This document shows positions 8,276 through 17,372 of a stretch of 64,000 nt of DNA, piece after piece; positions within the stretch are counted from its first letter, which is position 1, and every line of letters begins with the position of its first letter. Location: contig NZ_JAAHBP010000001.1 of the NCBI RefSeq assembly GCF_023184515.1, positions 744,001 through 808,000 of the forward strand, written 5' to 3'. Source of the stretch: Streptomyces sp. D2-8. GTDB lineage: Bacteria > Actinomycetota > Actinomycetes > Streptomycetales > Streptomycetaceae. The position numbers were made by a program, and so were the translations under genes. Below the pieces are notes generated by a model. The model saw only the letters and a list, made by a program, of their open reading frames with translations, ran no database searches and had not been told where the DNA came from.

Positions 8276-9676
8276 TCATCCGCCTCTCAGATGATGGATG
8301 AGCCGCTGGAACACGCTCCAGGTGCCGGGGTCGGTTCCGTCTCCCAGGGGGTAGTGAAGGGCGGGCCTGGCAGCGAGGCCGAGCCGCCTGGGCACGGGGC
8401 CGAGGGGCGGATGCCCGGCACGGGCGTGACCGACGGCGTCGGCCTCGGCACTGCCGAGGGTGAACGCGACGGGAACTGGCGGGGCTTCCAAGAGCGGCGG
8501 GACCGTGAGGTCGCGGCGCGCCGCACGCAGCGACGTGAGCAGGGTGACGAGACCGTCTTCGGCGTCGAGTGCGGTCGCGAGTTCCTCGACCGCGTCCATG
8601 GGCGGCGTCTCGTCACCGCCGTAGCCGAGCGCGAGAGTAATGTCCTCCTCGACTCCCGCCGGTGTACGGAACACACGGACGGTGGCGAGAGCGGGCCGGT
8701 CGGGGTGTCCGACGGCGACGAGCCAGGTGGGCCGGGGCGCGCGAGTGCGGGCCAGGTCGGTCAACTGGCGTGTGGACCAGGGCAGGTTGACCGGTTCGGC
8801 GGTGCTCCATCCCGCTGGCGGTGCGCCGGTCAGGTGCCGGAAGGCGGTTTCGATGGCGCGGCCGAGGATGACGTTCTCGTCGGCGGGGTGGCGGGTGCGC
8901 AGCGTGAGGATCAGCTGGCGGTCACCGGTGTCCGGGGTGGGGGCGAAGGCCTCGGCGACCCTGGTGGCGCCTTGCTTGTCGTGTGCGGGGGTGAAGGTGC
9001 CGTTCTTCCAGTGGAGTATGGCGCCGGACAGCCCGTCGTAATAGCCGTGCTCGGGGTCCTGTACCACCCATCGGTTGGGCAGACCCCGCAGAGCGGTGCG
9101 GGTGGGGAGGGTGAGGCGCGCGGTGGGCGGGGTGACGATCTGCAGGGCGCGCTCGGCGGTGGCCGCGGTGCGCAGGGCGTCGGAGAGCCAGCTGGTCATG
9201 GCGATCAGGGGGCGGTCCTGGATGACCACGGCTGTGGTGTCGGTGAGGACGTCCACGGCGGGAGCGGTGATGGCCGGCACGGGGAGCGCGGAGACGTCGG
9301 TGGTGAGGGGGACTACGTCGGTGGTGGCGGCCTCCGGCGGCCATACCGTTCCGCCCAGCACGGAGGCCAGGCGTCCGGCGAAGGAGCCCGCGAGCCGTCC
9401 GGCTTCGGCTACGGCGGTCGAGGCGCGGGCCTCGGTCCACCACACCGGCCCGTCCTCGACCGCGTGGTCCAGCAGACGCGTGGTCTCGCCGGGGACCTGG
9501 ACGAGGATGGGCGCCTCCACCGAGACAAGGGGATGGCCGTCGGGGCCGCAGAGCTGGACGACCGCGCCCTCGGTCGTCGTGTTCACGCCGAGGTCGGGGC
9601 CGCCGGCGTAGAGGCCCGCGAGCAGGGTGGGCAGGTCCGGCATCTTGGGGGTGAGGGCGATGACGTCCTTGGTCAC
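8276..9676 (-). CDS. DUF6177-like protein of type VII locus
   Basis: The 466-residue protein has no membrane segment and no catalytic motif I can name. It resembles the DUF6177 proteins found beside eccC in Streptomyces ESX-like loci, an assignment made from context and general sequence character. It contains several short Trp-containing segments (GPVWWTEAR, NRWVVQDPEHGYYDG, ILHWKNGTF). It is the last gene of the locus. Its ATG overlaps the eccC stop by four bases, so it is translationally coupled to the motor ATPase, and its own stop is 12 bases from the end of convergent rnpB. A role in substrate handling with EccC is inference. Confidence 0.65.
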   Translation of the reverse strand: MTKDVIALTPKMPDLPTLLAGLYAGGPDLGVNTTTEGAVVQLCGPDGHPLVSVEAPILVQVPGETTRLLDHAVEDGPVWWTEARASTAVAEAGRLAGSFAGRLASVLGGTVWPPEAATTDVVPLTTDVSALPVPAITAPAVDVLTDTTAVVIQDRPLIAMTSWLSDALRTAATAERALQIVTPPTARLTLPTRTALRGLPNRWVVQDPEHGYYDGLSGAILHWKNGTFTPAHDKQGATRVAEAFAPTPDTGDRQLILTLRTRHPADENVILGRAIETAFRHLTGAPPAGWSTAEPVNLPWSTRQLTDLARTRAPRPTWLVAVGHPDRPALATVRVFRTPAGVEEDITLALGYGGDETPPMDAVEELATALDAEDGLVTLLTSLRAARRDLTVPPLLEAPPVPVAFTLGSAEADAVGHARAGHPPLGPVPRRLGLAARPALHYPLGDGTDPGTWSVFQRLIHHLRGG

Positions 9677-12600
9677 GGGCCTTCTTCATCTGCGAGGGCG
9701 GTCTGGATGAGCTGGTGGGGGCGACCGCGGCGGACGAGTGTGCCCCGGCCCGGCGGCTGCTGGGACGCGTACAGGCCGGGGAACAACTGGCCTTCGGTGC
9801 GATCGCCGGTCATGACGAGTGCGGTTGTGCCGGTTTCGCGGAGGGTGGTCAGAAGGGGTTCGTAGAGTGCGCGGGAGGAGCCGGCGGCGCGGCGGGCGAT
9901 GACGAAGTGCAGGCCGATGTCCTGCGCGGAGGAGACGTAGGGCAGGAAGGGTGCCAGGGGCTGTTGACCCGCCGTGGTGAGGATGTCGTAGTCGTCGACC
10001 AGGATCACGATGCGGGGCCCGGTGAAGGCGGGCTCGCCGGTCAGCGGGGCGTCGGGGTCCGCCGTCTCCGGCAGGCGTTTCTCCAGCTCCGTGGAGATGC
10101 CCGTGGACAGCGCGTTCGCGAGCTTGGCGTTGTGGGCGTAGCCGCCGCGGTAGGGCTCGGGGACCACGCCGCGCAGGCCGCGGCGGGGGTCGTAGACGCC
10201 GAAGACGAGTTCTTTGTCGCCGTACCGTTCGACGAGTTGGGTGGCGATGAGCTTGAGCAGGTTCGTCTTGCCGCATTCGTTGTCGCCGAGGATCAACAGG
10301 TGCTGGTCCATGCCGAACAGGTCGAGCAGGACCGGCGCGAGGGTCTCCTGGTCGACACCCACGGGGATCGCCGCCGGTTCGGTGGCCGGTGACGGCAGCT
10401 TGGCAGCGGGCAGGCGGGTGGGCAGTACTCGTACAGGCGGGGCGAGTTCGCCGTGCCAGGAGGCACGGATGGTGCGGGCGGTGCGTTCGAGGGCCGGGCC
10501 CAGATCGCCGGTCTCCGGCCGGTTGTCGATGCGGGGCAGTGCGACCTGCGCGAAGAGCTTGCCGTCGGTCAGGACGCGGCCGGGGGTGTCCGGGGCGAGG
10601 GTCTCGGACAGTTTGCGGTCGATGGAGGAGTCGGCCGGGTCGTTCAGGCGCAGTTCGACGCGGGTGCCGAACATCGACTGGGTGGCGATGCGGACGTCGT
10701 TCCAGCGCAGCATGCCGGCGACGACGTGGATGCCGTAGCCGCCGCCGCGCTTGAGCAGGTCGGCCACCGGGTCGTCGAGGTCGGCGAACTCGTCGCGCAG
10801 GGCGCCGTATCCGTCGATGATCAGCACGATGTCGGTAGCGGCCAGCTCCGGCAGCCGCCCCGTGGCCCGCAGGTGGCGCAGCTGGTCGACGGAGTCGATG
10901 CCGTGCTCGCGGAACAGTTCCTCGCGGATCGCCAGCATGCCGCGCACCTCGGCGACTGTGCGGGCGGCCCGCTCGTGGTCGGCGCGGGAGGCGATGCCGC
11001 CGACGTGCGGTAGTCCGGCGAGGGCGGACAGGCCGCCGCCTGCGAGGTCGAGGCCGTAGACGGCGACGTCGGACGGGGTGTGGGTGAGGGCCAGGGAGAG
11101 GGCGAGGGTGCGCAGGAGGGTGGTCTTGCCGGACTGCGGGCCGCCGATGACGGCTGCGTGCCCGCCCGCGACGGTCAGGTCCAGCTGCCACGGCTGCTGC
11201 CGTTGCCGGGCGGGGTCGTCCAGGATGCCGAGCGGGACGGTCATCGGACCGCTCGTGTGGGTGAGGCGCACCCCGTCCGTGTCGGCTCGGAGGGGGCCTG
11301 CGGCCGCGTCGAGGGTGGTGGCGTCGGGCAGTGGGGGCAGCCAGATGCGCCGTACCGGCGGTGCTGCCGTGGCCAGTTGGCCGACCATGACGGACAGGAC
11401 GGTCGGGCCGGTTTCCCGCTGGGTGGCGACGGGCTCCTCCACCGCCTCGGATTCCAGAGGGGTGTTGTACGCCGGGTAGGGGCGGGCGAGTGGCTCTTCG
11501 TCGCGTTGGTCGCGCTGGGCCGGTCCGCGGTAGGGACCCGAGACGTATCCGGCCTTGAAGCGCTCGTAGGTGGAGGTGTCGACCTTGAGGTAGCCGAAGC
11601 CGGGCAGAGGCGGCAGGTGGAAGGCGTCGGTGGTGTCGAGGACGGTGCGGGACTCGTCGGCGGAGAAGGTGCGCAGGCCGAGCCGGTAGGACAGGTAGGT
11701 GTCCAGGCCCTTGAGCTTGCCGCCCTCGATGCGCTGGCTCGACAGCAGCAGATGGACGCCGATGGAGCGGCCGATGCGGCCGATGGACAGGAACAGGTCG
11801 ATGAAGTCCGGCTTGGCGGTGATGAGTTCGCCGAACTCGTCGATAACGATGAACAGGTGGGGGAGAGGTTCCAGGTCGGGGCGGGCCGTCGCGCGCAGGG
11901 TGGCGTAGTGGCCGATGTCGGCGACGTTCCCGGCGTCTTTGAGTACTCGCTGGCGGCGTTTGACCTCGCCGGCGAGGCTGGAGTGGACGCGTTCGACGAG
12001 CCCGGCCTGGTTCTCCAGGTTGGTGATCACGCCGGCCACGTGGGGGAGTTCCGCGAAAGGGGCGAAGGTGGCGCCGCCCTTGTAGTCGACCAGGACGAGG
12101 GCCAGGTCTTCCGGGGAGTGGGTGGCGGCGAGGGCGAGGACGAGGGTGCGCAGCAGTTCGCTCTTGCCGGAGCCGGTGGCGCCCACGCACAGTCCGTGCG
12201 GGCCCATGCCGAGCTGCGAGGACTCCTTCAGGTCCAGCAGCACCGGCTCGTGGCGGTCGGTGAGGCCGATGGGGACGCGCAGGAAGTCACGCTCGCCGCG
12301 GGGCGCCCACAGGCGGTGCAGGTCGAGGGCGGCCGGGTCGTCGATACCCAGGAGGGCGGGGAAGTCGACCGGGCCGGACACGGGTGTGCCCTCGGCCGCT
12401 GACTCGGCCGACAGACGCAGTGGGGCGAGCATGCGGGCGATGCCCTCGGCTCCGGCAGTGGTCACCGCGTCGACCGTGCCGTGGGCGGAGGGCGTGTCCG
12501 GGGCGCGCAGGTCGTCGACGGCGATCCGGTCGCCGTCGACGGTGATGCGCACGCTGACCTGATCGGGCTCGTGCACCTGCCGCTGAAGCAGGTGGAGCAC

Positions 12601-13653
12601 GGTGACGCCCATCTCCGGCAGCCCGATCGCCGAGTCGGCGCACGGGAGTTCGGCTGCGGTGTCGCCGTACGAGTCGCTGACCATGAGCATGCGGGAGGTC
12701 AGGCGCAGCGCCTCCTGGGTCCTGCCGGACAGTCCGCGGCGTACCTCGGCCGCGTACGCGGCACGCTGCCGAAGGCCTGGGCCGCACAGCCGCGCCAGCT
12801 CCGTGAGGTCGGTGGCGAAGCGGCGGGCGGCGACCGGGCCGTCGTACATCTGTGGGTCGAGGACGTGAGGCAGCCACTTGGCCCACGTCCACTCCGGCTC
12901 GTCGCTGGTGCCGAGGGCGACGGCGACGTCGTCCGGCGCGTGCGTCACGACGGTCTGCAGCAGCAGCGCGCGGGCGACGCGCAGGACGTCTTCCCGGTCG
13001 CCGATGATGCTGACGTTCCCTGCCCGGTCCAGCGGCACGGTGAGCGGGAAGTCGGTGGCCGTGCCGAAGCGGCCCTGCAGGGCGCGGGCCTCGTTCAGCA
13101 TGAACGGGTCCGGTGGGGTGAGGACACCGCCGGTACTGTTCTGCGCGATGCTCAGCTCATGTGTCGGCACGTCGCCGGTGCCAACCCGCACCGAGAGGAA
13201 GTCAGTGTCCCGGCGCCGCCGCTCCCACAACCTGGCCGGGTCCCGCACGAGGTCGTACAGGGCCTCGGGCGGTGGGTTCAGCTCGCGCGCCGCCTGCCGT
13301 CGTTCCCGCTCGGCGGTGCCGAGTTCCTCGCGCAGTTCCTCCAGGTACTCCAGGTATCGCTCGCGCTGCACGCGCCGGGTGCGCTGTGCCTTGCCGCGCT
13401 GGGACAAGAACAGCGCCACCGCTCCCAGCAGGGCGACGACCAGCACGATCGCGCCGATCGCGGCGAACTGGCTGTTCCGGATGACCGTCATCAGCACGAC
13501 CGAGCTGACGACACCGGCCATGGGCAGCAGTGCGGTGGCGGCATTGCCGACCTTGCCCTCCGGGAGGTTCGGAGGCGCCTCGATGGTGCGGGGTGTGGCT
13601 GGATCGAGAGGACGGGTGCTGCGGGCGGGCCGGTGGATCACCTGCTGGGTCAT
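9673..13653 (-). CDS. eccC: Type VII secretion motor ATPase EccC (EccCa-EccCb fused)
   Basis: This 1326-residue membrane ATPase has two adjacent transmembrane helices at about residues 40-85, a basic coiled segment, then three FtsK/SpoIIIE-type P-loop domains. Walker A motifs are GATGSGKS (near 490), GGPQSGKT (near 836) and GDNECGKT (near 1122). Walker B-like strands are LALVLVDYKGG, VAVYGLDLAGG and RIVILVDDYD, and IVIDEFGELI is also present. The full length matches single-chain EccC, which recognises C-terminal signals on WXG100 substrates and powers export. The start ATG at 13653 overlaps the upstream ParA-like gene by four bases; the longer open frame to 14217 is only a shadow of that gene. 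Confidence 0.93.
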   Translation of the reverse strand: MTQQVIHRPARSTRPLDPATPRTIEAPPNLPEGKVGNAATALLPMAGVVSSVVLMTVIRNSQFAAIGAIVLVVALLGAVALFLSQRGKAQRTRRVQRERYLEYLEELREELGTAERERRQAARELNPPPEALYDLVRDPARLWERRRRDTDFLSVRVGTGDVPTHELSIAQNSTGGVLTPPDPFMLNEARALQGRFGTATDFPLTVPLDRAGNVSIIGDREDVLRVARALLLQTVVTHAPDDVAVALGTSDEPEWTWAKWLPHVLDPQMYDGPVAARRFATDLTELARLCGPGLRQRAAYAAEVRRGLSGRTQEALRLTSRMLMVSDSYGDTAAELPCADSAIGLPEMGVTVLHLLQRQVHEPDQVSVRITVDGDRIAVDDLRAPDTPSAHGTVDAVTTAGAEGIARMLAPLRLSAESAAEGTPVSGPVDFPALLGIDDPAALDLHRLWAPRGERDFLRVPIGLTDRHEPVLLDLKESSQLGMGPHGLCVGATGSGKSELLRTLVLALAATHSPEDLALVLVDYKGGATFAPFAELPHVAGVITNLENQAGLVERVHSSLAGEVKRRQRVLKDAGNVADIGHYATLRATARPDLEPLPHLFIVIDEFGELITAKPDFIDLFLSIGRIGRSIGVHLLLSSQRIEGGKLKGLDTYLSYRLGLRTFSADESRTVLDTTDAFHLPPLPGFGYLKVDTSTYERFKAGYVSGPYRGPAQRDQRDEEPLARPYPAYNTPLESEAVEEPVATQRETGPTVLSVMVGQLATAAPPVRRIWLPPLPDATTLDAAAGPLRADTDGVRLTHTSGPMTVPLGILDDPARQRQQPWQLDLTVAGGHAAVIGGPQSGKTTLLRTLALSLALTHTPSDVAVYGLDLAGGGLSALAGLPHVGGIASRADHERAARTVAEVRGMLAIREELFREHGIDSVDQLRHLRATGRLPELAATDIVLIIDGYGALRDEFADLDDPVADLLKRGGGYGIHVVAGMLRWNDVRIATQSMFGTRVELRLNDPADSSIDRKLSETLAPDTPGRVLTDGKLFAQVALPRIDNRPETGDLGPALERTARTIRASWHGELAPPVRVLPTRLPAAKLPSPATEPAAIPVGVDQETLAPVLLDLFGMDQHLLILGDNECGKTNLLKLIATQLVERYGDKELVFGVYDPRRGLRGVVPEPYRGGYAHNAKLANALSTGISTELEKRLPETADPDAPLTGEPAFTGPRIVILVDDYDILTTAGQQPLAPFLPYVSSAQDIGLHFVIARRAAGSSRALYEPLLTTLRETGTTALVMTGDRTEGQLFPGLYASQQPPGRGTLVRRGRPHQLIQTALADEEGP

Positions 13654-14750
13654 CGCACCCTCACCGCCCGCTGCATCACTTCGGCCGCCAGGCGGACGGC
13701 CGCGTCCCGGGTGCTCCGGCCCAGCATGGCGGTGTGGATGGGGCCTCCTTGGGCGAGATGACGGTCGTAGGGGAGCAGCACGACGGGCACGCCGGGCTCG
13801 CGCAGGTGCGCGGCGGCCGTCTTCGGGTCGAGGGTGGTGTCGGGGGAGTTCGCGCTGAGGGCGACCACGGTGGTGGCCAGAGCCGAATGCGGCAACTGCC
13901 CCAGCCAGTCGAGGACCTGGCGGGTGCCGTGGATGCCCTCGGCGGTCATCGGGGCGACGACGACTCGTGCGTGGGCGGTGTCCATCGCCGTACGTGCCAC
14001 CTCGCCGGGCAGCGTCTCGCAGTCCACGACCGTTACGGCGAAGTACCGGCGCAGGGCCAGCGTCACCGTCCGGTAGGTGCGCATGTCCATGGGGGCGCCG
14101 ACCCGTCCCTGGCTCGCGGGCAGCAGCCAGCCACCATCGGTCACGGGCACCAGGTAGCCCGTGACGTCCGTGAGCTGCATCGCGGGCGTCAGGATCCGGG
14201 CCAGGTCGGCGCAGCACCAGCGCACCGTGTCCGCACCCATCCGCACCGGGAGCGTGCCGAGGGCAGCGTCCGCCTCCAGGGTGAGCACCGGATCGTGCCG
14301 GTAGTGGTTGAAGGTACGGCCGAGCAGCGCGGAGACCGTGGACTTGCCGACGCCGCCGCGGATCGAGGTAACGGCGATGACCCGTCCGGTGGTGACGGGC
14401 TGCGGCAACTCCTGGGCGAAACGGGTCTGTTCGGCGACCTCCTGGGTGGCGGAGGCGGTAAGGCGGCGCAGGGACGCGCCGGCGCGGCGTGCGGCCGAGT
14501 CGCCGTGCTGCGGGTTGCCCAGGGCGATGGCGAGGCGGGGGTCGACGGTGGGGTGGGATTCAGGGGCCGGGACCGGGACTTGAGGGGCGTGCGTTCGGCG
14601 GCGGGCCGGTGTCGAAGGAGGTGTGGAGTCAGGTGTATCGGAGACTGCAGCCTGGACTGCCGGGTGCTCGGGCACGGCAATCGGCTCTTGGTCGGTGAGT
14701 TCGCGCAGCACGTCGCGCTGCCAGTCCCCGCCTCCTGTCATACCGGTCAC
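13650..14750 (-). CDS. MinD/ParA-like ATPase of type VII locus (EspI-like)
   Basis: The 366-residue protein has a Pro-rich N-terminal region (about residues 20-75). A SIMIBI-class ATPase domain follows, with Walker A TSIRGGVGKST (129-139), Walker A' LTLEADAALG and Walker B-like VTVVDCETLPG. It matches the MinD-like ATPases encoded in ESX loci (EspI and relatives), thought to modulate secretion with ATP level. It sits between eccD and eccC; its stop overlaps the eccC start (ATGA) and it begins 7 bases after the eccD stop. Confidence 0.85.
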   Translation of the reverse strand: MTGMTGGGDWQRDVLRELTDQEPIAVPEHPAVQAAVSDTPDSTPPSTPARRRTHAPQVPVPAPESHPTVDPRLAIALGNPQHGDSAARRAGASLRRLTASATQEVAEQTRFAQELPQPVTTGRVIAVTSIRGGVGKSTVSALLGRTFNHYRHDPVLTLEADAALGTLPVRMGADTVRWCCADLARILTPAMQLTDVTGYLVPVTDGGWLLPASQGRVGAPMDMRTYRTVTLALRRYFAVTVVDCETLPGEVARTAMDTAHARVVVAPMTAEGIHGTRQVLDWLGQLPHSALATTVVALSANSPDTTLDPKTAAAHLREPGVPVVLLPYDRHLAQGGPIHTAMLGRSTRDAAVRLAAEVMQRAVRVR

Positions 14751-14756
14751 CCTGTC

Positions 14757-16136
14757 CTACGCGAAGGTGCCGAGCAGCCGCCCGTACACCCCGAACACAC
14801 CGATCACCAACGGGAACAGGGCGATCACGGCGACGGACTCCAGCAGGTCACCGGCGCGCCGTAGCCGCACCCGCACATGCTCGGCCGGCTCCACGGCCAG
14901 CACCACCAGAGGTGCGACGGCGAGGAGCCCGAGCACGGCGACCGGACCTGCGGCCGCGGTGCGCTCACCCCACACCACGACGAGACGCACGGCGACGACG
15001 GCCGCCGCGACGAGCAGCACCACGACCTCGGCGGTGAGCGGAAAGGCACGCGCCCGCAGCGCGAGCACCACCATGACGGTGATGCCGAGCGGCACGCTCC
15101 ACACCGACACGGTGCCCAGGACGAGCACGCCGGCCGCGCCCGCGGACGCGGCGAGAGCAACGGTGGCCAGCACCAGCCCGCGGTGGGTGGCCGCGAGCGC
15201 CGTGCTCACTCGGTACCGGCTCACCGACACCCCACCCGTGGGACGGTCGTCCAGACCGGTCAGTCCTGACGCCATCAGCGCGAGCCGAGGCAGCATCCCG
15301 AGGACGACGAGGGAGACGACGGCGAGCAGCGCGCCCACCCGGGTTTGCTCGGCTGCTGTGCCTGCCCCGCCCTGCAGCCCGAGAGCTGCTTCCCACGCCA
15401 CAAGGCAACCGGCGACAGCCCCGGCACCGATCAGCGCCCCACGTCCGATGGGCGTGAACCACCCGGCGAGCAGCAGTGCGAGTGTCACGGCGCCCGCGAT
15501 GCACGCCAGCCGCGCCGCTCCGCCCCAGCCGTGGGCGTCGGCGCAGGTCCAGGCGCCCAGGACGGCCAGGGCCGCGGCCGTGACGATCAGGGTGGCGGCG
15601 AGCGTGTGCCGCCGGGCCCGCCCGAGGAGTGCACCGGCCGGGGCACACGCCGCGGCAATGACGAGAAGCCCCGCGCCGACCGATGAAAGGGTGAACTGGT
15701 CGCGGGCCAGGAGCCCGGCGGCCAAGGCCCAAAGGATGGTTGCGCACCCGGCGACAACGCGCCGCACGACAGGCCGCCACCGCCAGACCCGCAGGTCGAG
15801 ATCGTCGGCGACTTCGTCGGTTACGTCATGGACGACAGGAGCGGAAGGGGCATCCTCCACCCGCACAAGCCGCAACACGGCCCCGTCGGCCACACCGGAC
15901 GACTCCAGAGTGCTGTCGTGCGCAAGGGCGGACCCGTCCGGGGTGACCAGATGCCGCAACTCGGGCCGGTCCCCCACACGGTCGTCCAAGAGCCGCATGA
16001 TCTCCGGTAGCAGAACCCCGACGGGCTCCCGCGAAGGCAGTACGAGGTCGACCCGACGTCGCTCGCCGACCAGTGTGACCCGGCTCAGCGCCGTACGGCT
16101 GCTGGTCGCCGAACGACTCAAGGACCCCGTGGACAT
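14757..16136 (-). CDS. eccD: Type VII secretion channel protein EccD
   Basis: This 459-residue protein has an N-terminal ubiquitin-like (YukD-type) domain (about residues 15-95), including VTLVGERRRVDLVLPS and VLRLVRVEDAP. Roughly eleven transmembrane helices follow from about residue 135 to the end. EccD forms the membrane vestibule of the ESX core complex. I start at ATG 16136; the GTG one codon upstream (16139) is equally possible because only a weak AGG lies upstream. The longer open frame to 16412 overlaps the next small gene and is unlikely. Confidence 0.88.
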   Translation of the reverse strand: MSTGSLSRSATSSRTALSRVTLVGERRRVDLVLPSREPVGVLLPEIMRLLDDRVGDRPELRHLVTPDGSALAHDSTLESSGVADGAVLRLVRVEDAPSAPVVHDVTDEVADDLDLRVWRWRPVVRRVVAGCATILWALAAGLLARDQFTLSSVGAGLLVIAAACAPAGALLGRARRHTLAATLIVTAAALAVLGAWTCADAHGWGGAARLACIAGAVTLALLLAGWFTPIGRGALIGAGAVAGCLVAWEAALGLQGGAGTAAEQTRVGALLAVVSLVVLGMLPRLALMASGLTGLDDRPTGGVSVSRYRVSTALAATHRGLVLATVALAASAGAAGVLVLGTVSVWSVPLGITVMVVLALRARAFPLTAEVVVLLVAAAVVAVRLVVVWGERTAAAGPVAVLGLLAVAPLVVLAVEPAEHVRVRLRRAGDLLESVAVIALFPLVIGVFGVYGRLLGTFA

Positions 16137-16152
16137 CACGCGTTCGAACCTA

Positions 16153-16443
16153 TCATCGAGAAGAAGAGGCAGAAGGGGCGGCAGTGCTGGGAGAGTTCTG
16201 CCCCGAGGACGGCACAGACGCGCCGTACGGGCTCTTCCCGATGACCCTGTGCGACACGAAAGACCACCCCACACACCCGGCACACACCACCGCCGCGATG
16301 ACCAGGCCGGCGAACACCTTCCCCATCCGCTCATCGAGCGACCGCCGCTGCCGCTGCGCGCCGAAGAGGAGAGCGTCGCGGAGGCGACGGCGGCGGACGG
16401 AGACCGATTCAAGGAGCTGACTGTCGTAGTCCTGGGCTGTCAC
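16153..16443 (-). CDS. Small single-pass membrane protein of type VII locus
   Basis: The 96-residue protein has a basic cytoplasmic N-terminus (VRRRRLRDALLFGAQRQRR) and one transmembrane helix (about residues 43-62). A Ser/Pro-rich tail of about 30 residues would be extracytoplasmic. No family is recognised. It lies 16 bases upstream of eccD on the same strand. Its topology is that of a small accessory subunit of the secretion membrane complex, but that role is inferred from position. Confidence 0.7.
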   Translation of the reverse strand: MTAQDYDSQLLESVSVRRRRLRDALLFGAQRQRRSLDERMGKVFAGLVIAAVVCAGCVGWSFVSHRVIGKSPYGASVPSSGQNSPSTAAPSASSSR

Positions 16444-16499
16444 AGTCTTCGGTCACCTGTTCTTCAACGGGGAATTCGGCATTCGATAGGGCGCACGCC

Positions 16500-17360
16500 T
16501 CACACCGGAAACTCGCCCACCCAAGTCCGCCGCAGCAGGTGATGAGGCAGGTAGTCAGACTCGACCTCGATGGGGAAACCTGCATCGTAGGCGAGACAAG
16601 CCATGGCAAGCGGACCGAGGGCGAGAGAGCCGGCCAAGTCGGCCGCCCGATCCTCGCTCGCGGTCCAGTAGGCCTTGTGCAGCTCCAGAGCCTCGGCCAA
16701 TGCGCCATTGAAGCCTTCGTGATCCTTGCGCAGAAAATGGTGGAACAGGTTGATCGGCGGATAGAGGACGTTCTGGAGCAGATCCCTGGGGGCGACGGTC
16801 GCCACGTCTGGATGGGACGCCTCGATGGCAGCCGTCAACTTCTCGACCAGCCCAGGCTCTTCGAGCCAGTAGGTTTGCAGTGCGTCGACCCAGCGATAGA
16901 CGAACTCGTCGCCCTGGCCCCCCGAAGCGCGAAGAACCTCCATGGGGATTCTGCACATCTGTGTCATGCGTTCCTGGTCGCGGCAGATGATCACGAACCA
17001 CAGCGACGTGAGCCAGTTGCCTGCGTTGGCGTAGGACTGAGGTCCCGTCGCGGGGATCGCGCGCAGCTCGTCGACGATGCGGCGCTGCAGGGTGCCCTCC
17101 GTGGCCGCTGCCGCAGCGAAAGCCGCTTCACCTACCTGCATGGCGCTGACCGTGGCCTCCCATGTCTCGAGGAGATTGGCCCGAGGGTTGGTCTCAGCCC
17201 GCGCTTGTACCAGCAGGAGCGCCTCGTTCAGTGCCATGCCGAACAGCGTTGGCGACTGCCCCAGATCCTGGATGCTGTCCTTCAGCTCGTCGGCGAGGTC
17301 CTGCACAGCGGCATGTTCCAACTGCTGCGGCCTGCTGTGCCGTTCCACCGTCACGGTCAC
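16500..17360 (-). CDS. Imm49-family immunity protein
   Basis: This 286-residue, almost wholly alpha-helical cytoplasmic protein resembles the Imm49 immunity family: helical repeats with NWLTSLWFVIICRDQERM, YWLEEPGLVEKL, FHHFLRKDHEGFNGALAEALELHKAYW and LALGPLAMACLAYDAG. It is encoded 12 bases after the polymorphic toxin gene, the standard toxin-then-immunity order, and should neutralise that toxin's C-terminal domain. I prefer the GTG at 17360, six bases after a GGGAG, over a TTG at 17363. Its GC content is visibly lower than that of the secretion genes, as expected for a swapped toxin/immunity cassette. Confidence 0.8.
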   Translation of the reverse strand: MTVTVERHSRPQQLEHAAVQDLADELKDSIQDLGQSPTLFGMALNEALLLVQARAETNPRANLLETWEATVSAMQVGEAAFAAAAATEGTLQRRIVDELRAIPATGPQSYANAGNWLTSLWFVIICRDQERMTQMCRIPMEVLRASGGQGDEFVYRWVDALQTYWLEEPGLVEKLTAAIEASHPDVATVAPRDLLQNVLYPPINLFHHFLRKDHEGFNGALAEALELHKAYWTASEDRAADLAGSLALGPLAMACLAYDAGFPIEVESDYLPHHLLRRTWVGEFPV

Positions 17361-17372
17361 CAAAGTCTCCCG

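Noticed and set aside
8189..9865. Plus-strand frame of 558 codons starting inside rnpB
   Set aside because: It starts in a structural RNA and is antisense to the DUF6177-like gene; no ribosome site or recognisable domain.
14623..16542. Plus-strand frame of 639 codons
   Set aside because: It is antisense to eccD, Ser/Thr/Ala/Arg-rich throughout, and has no motifs.
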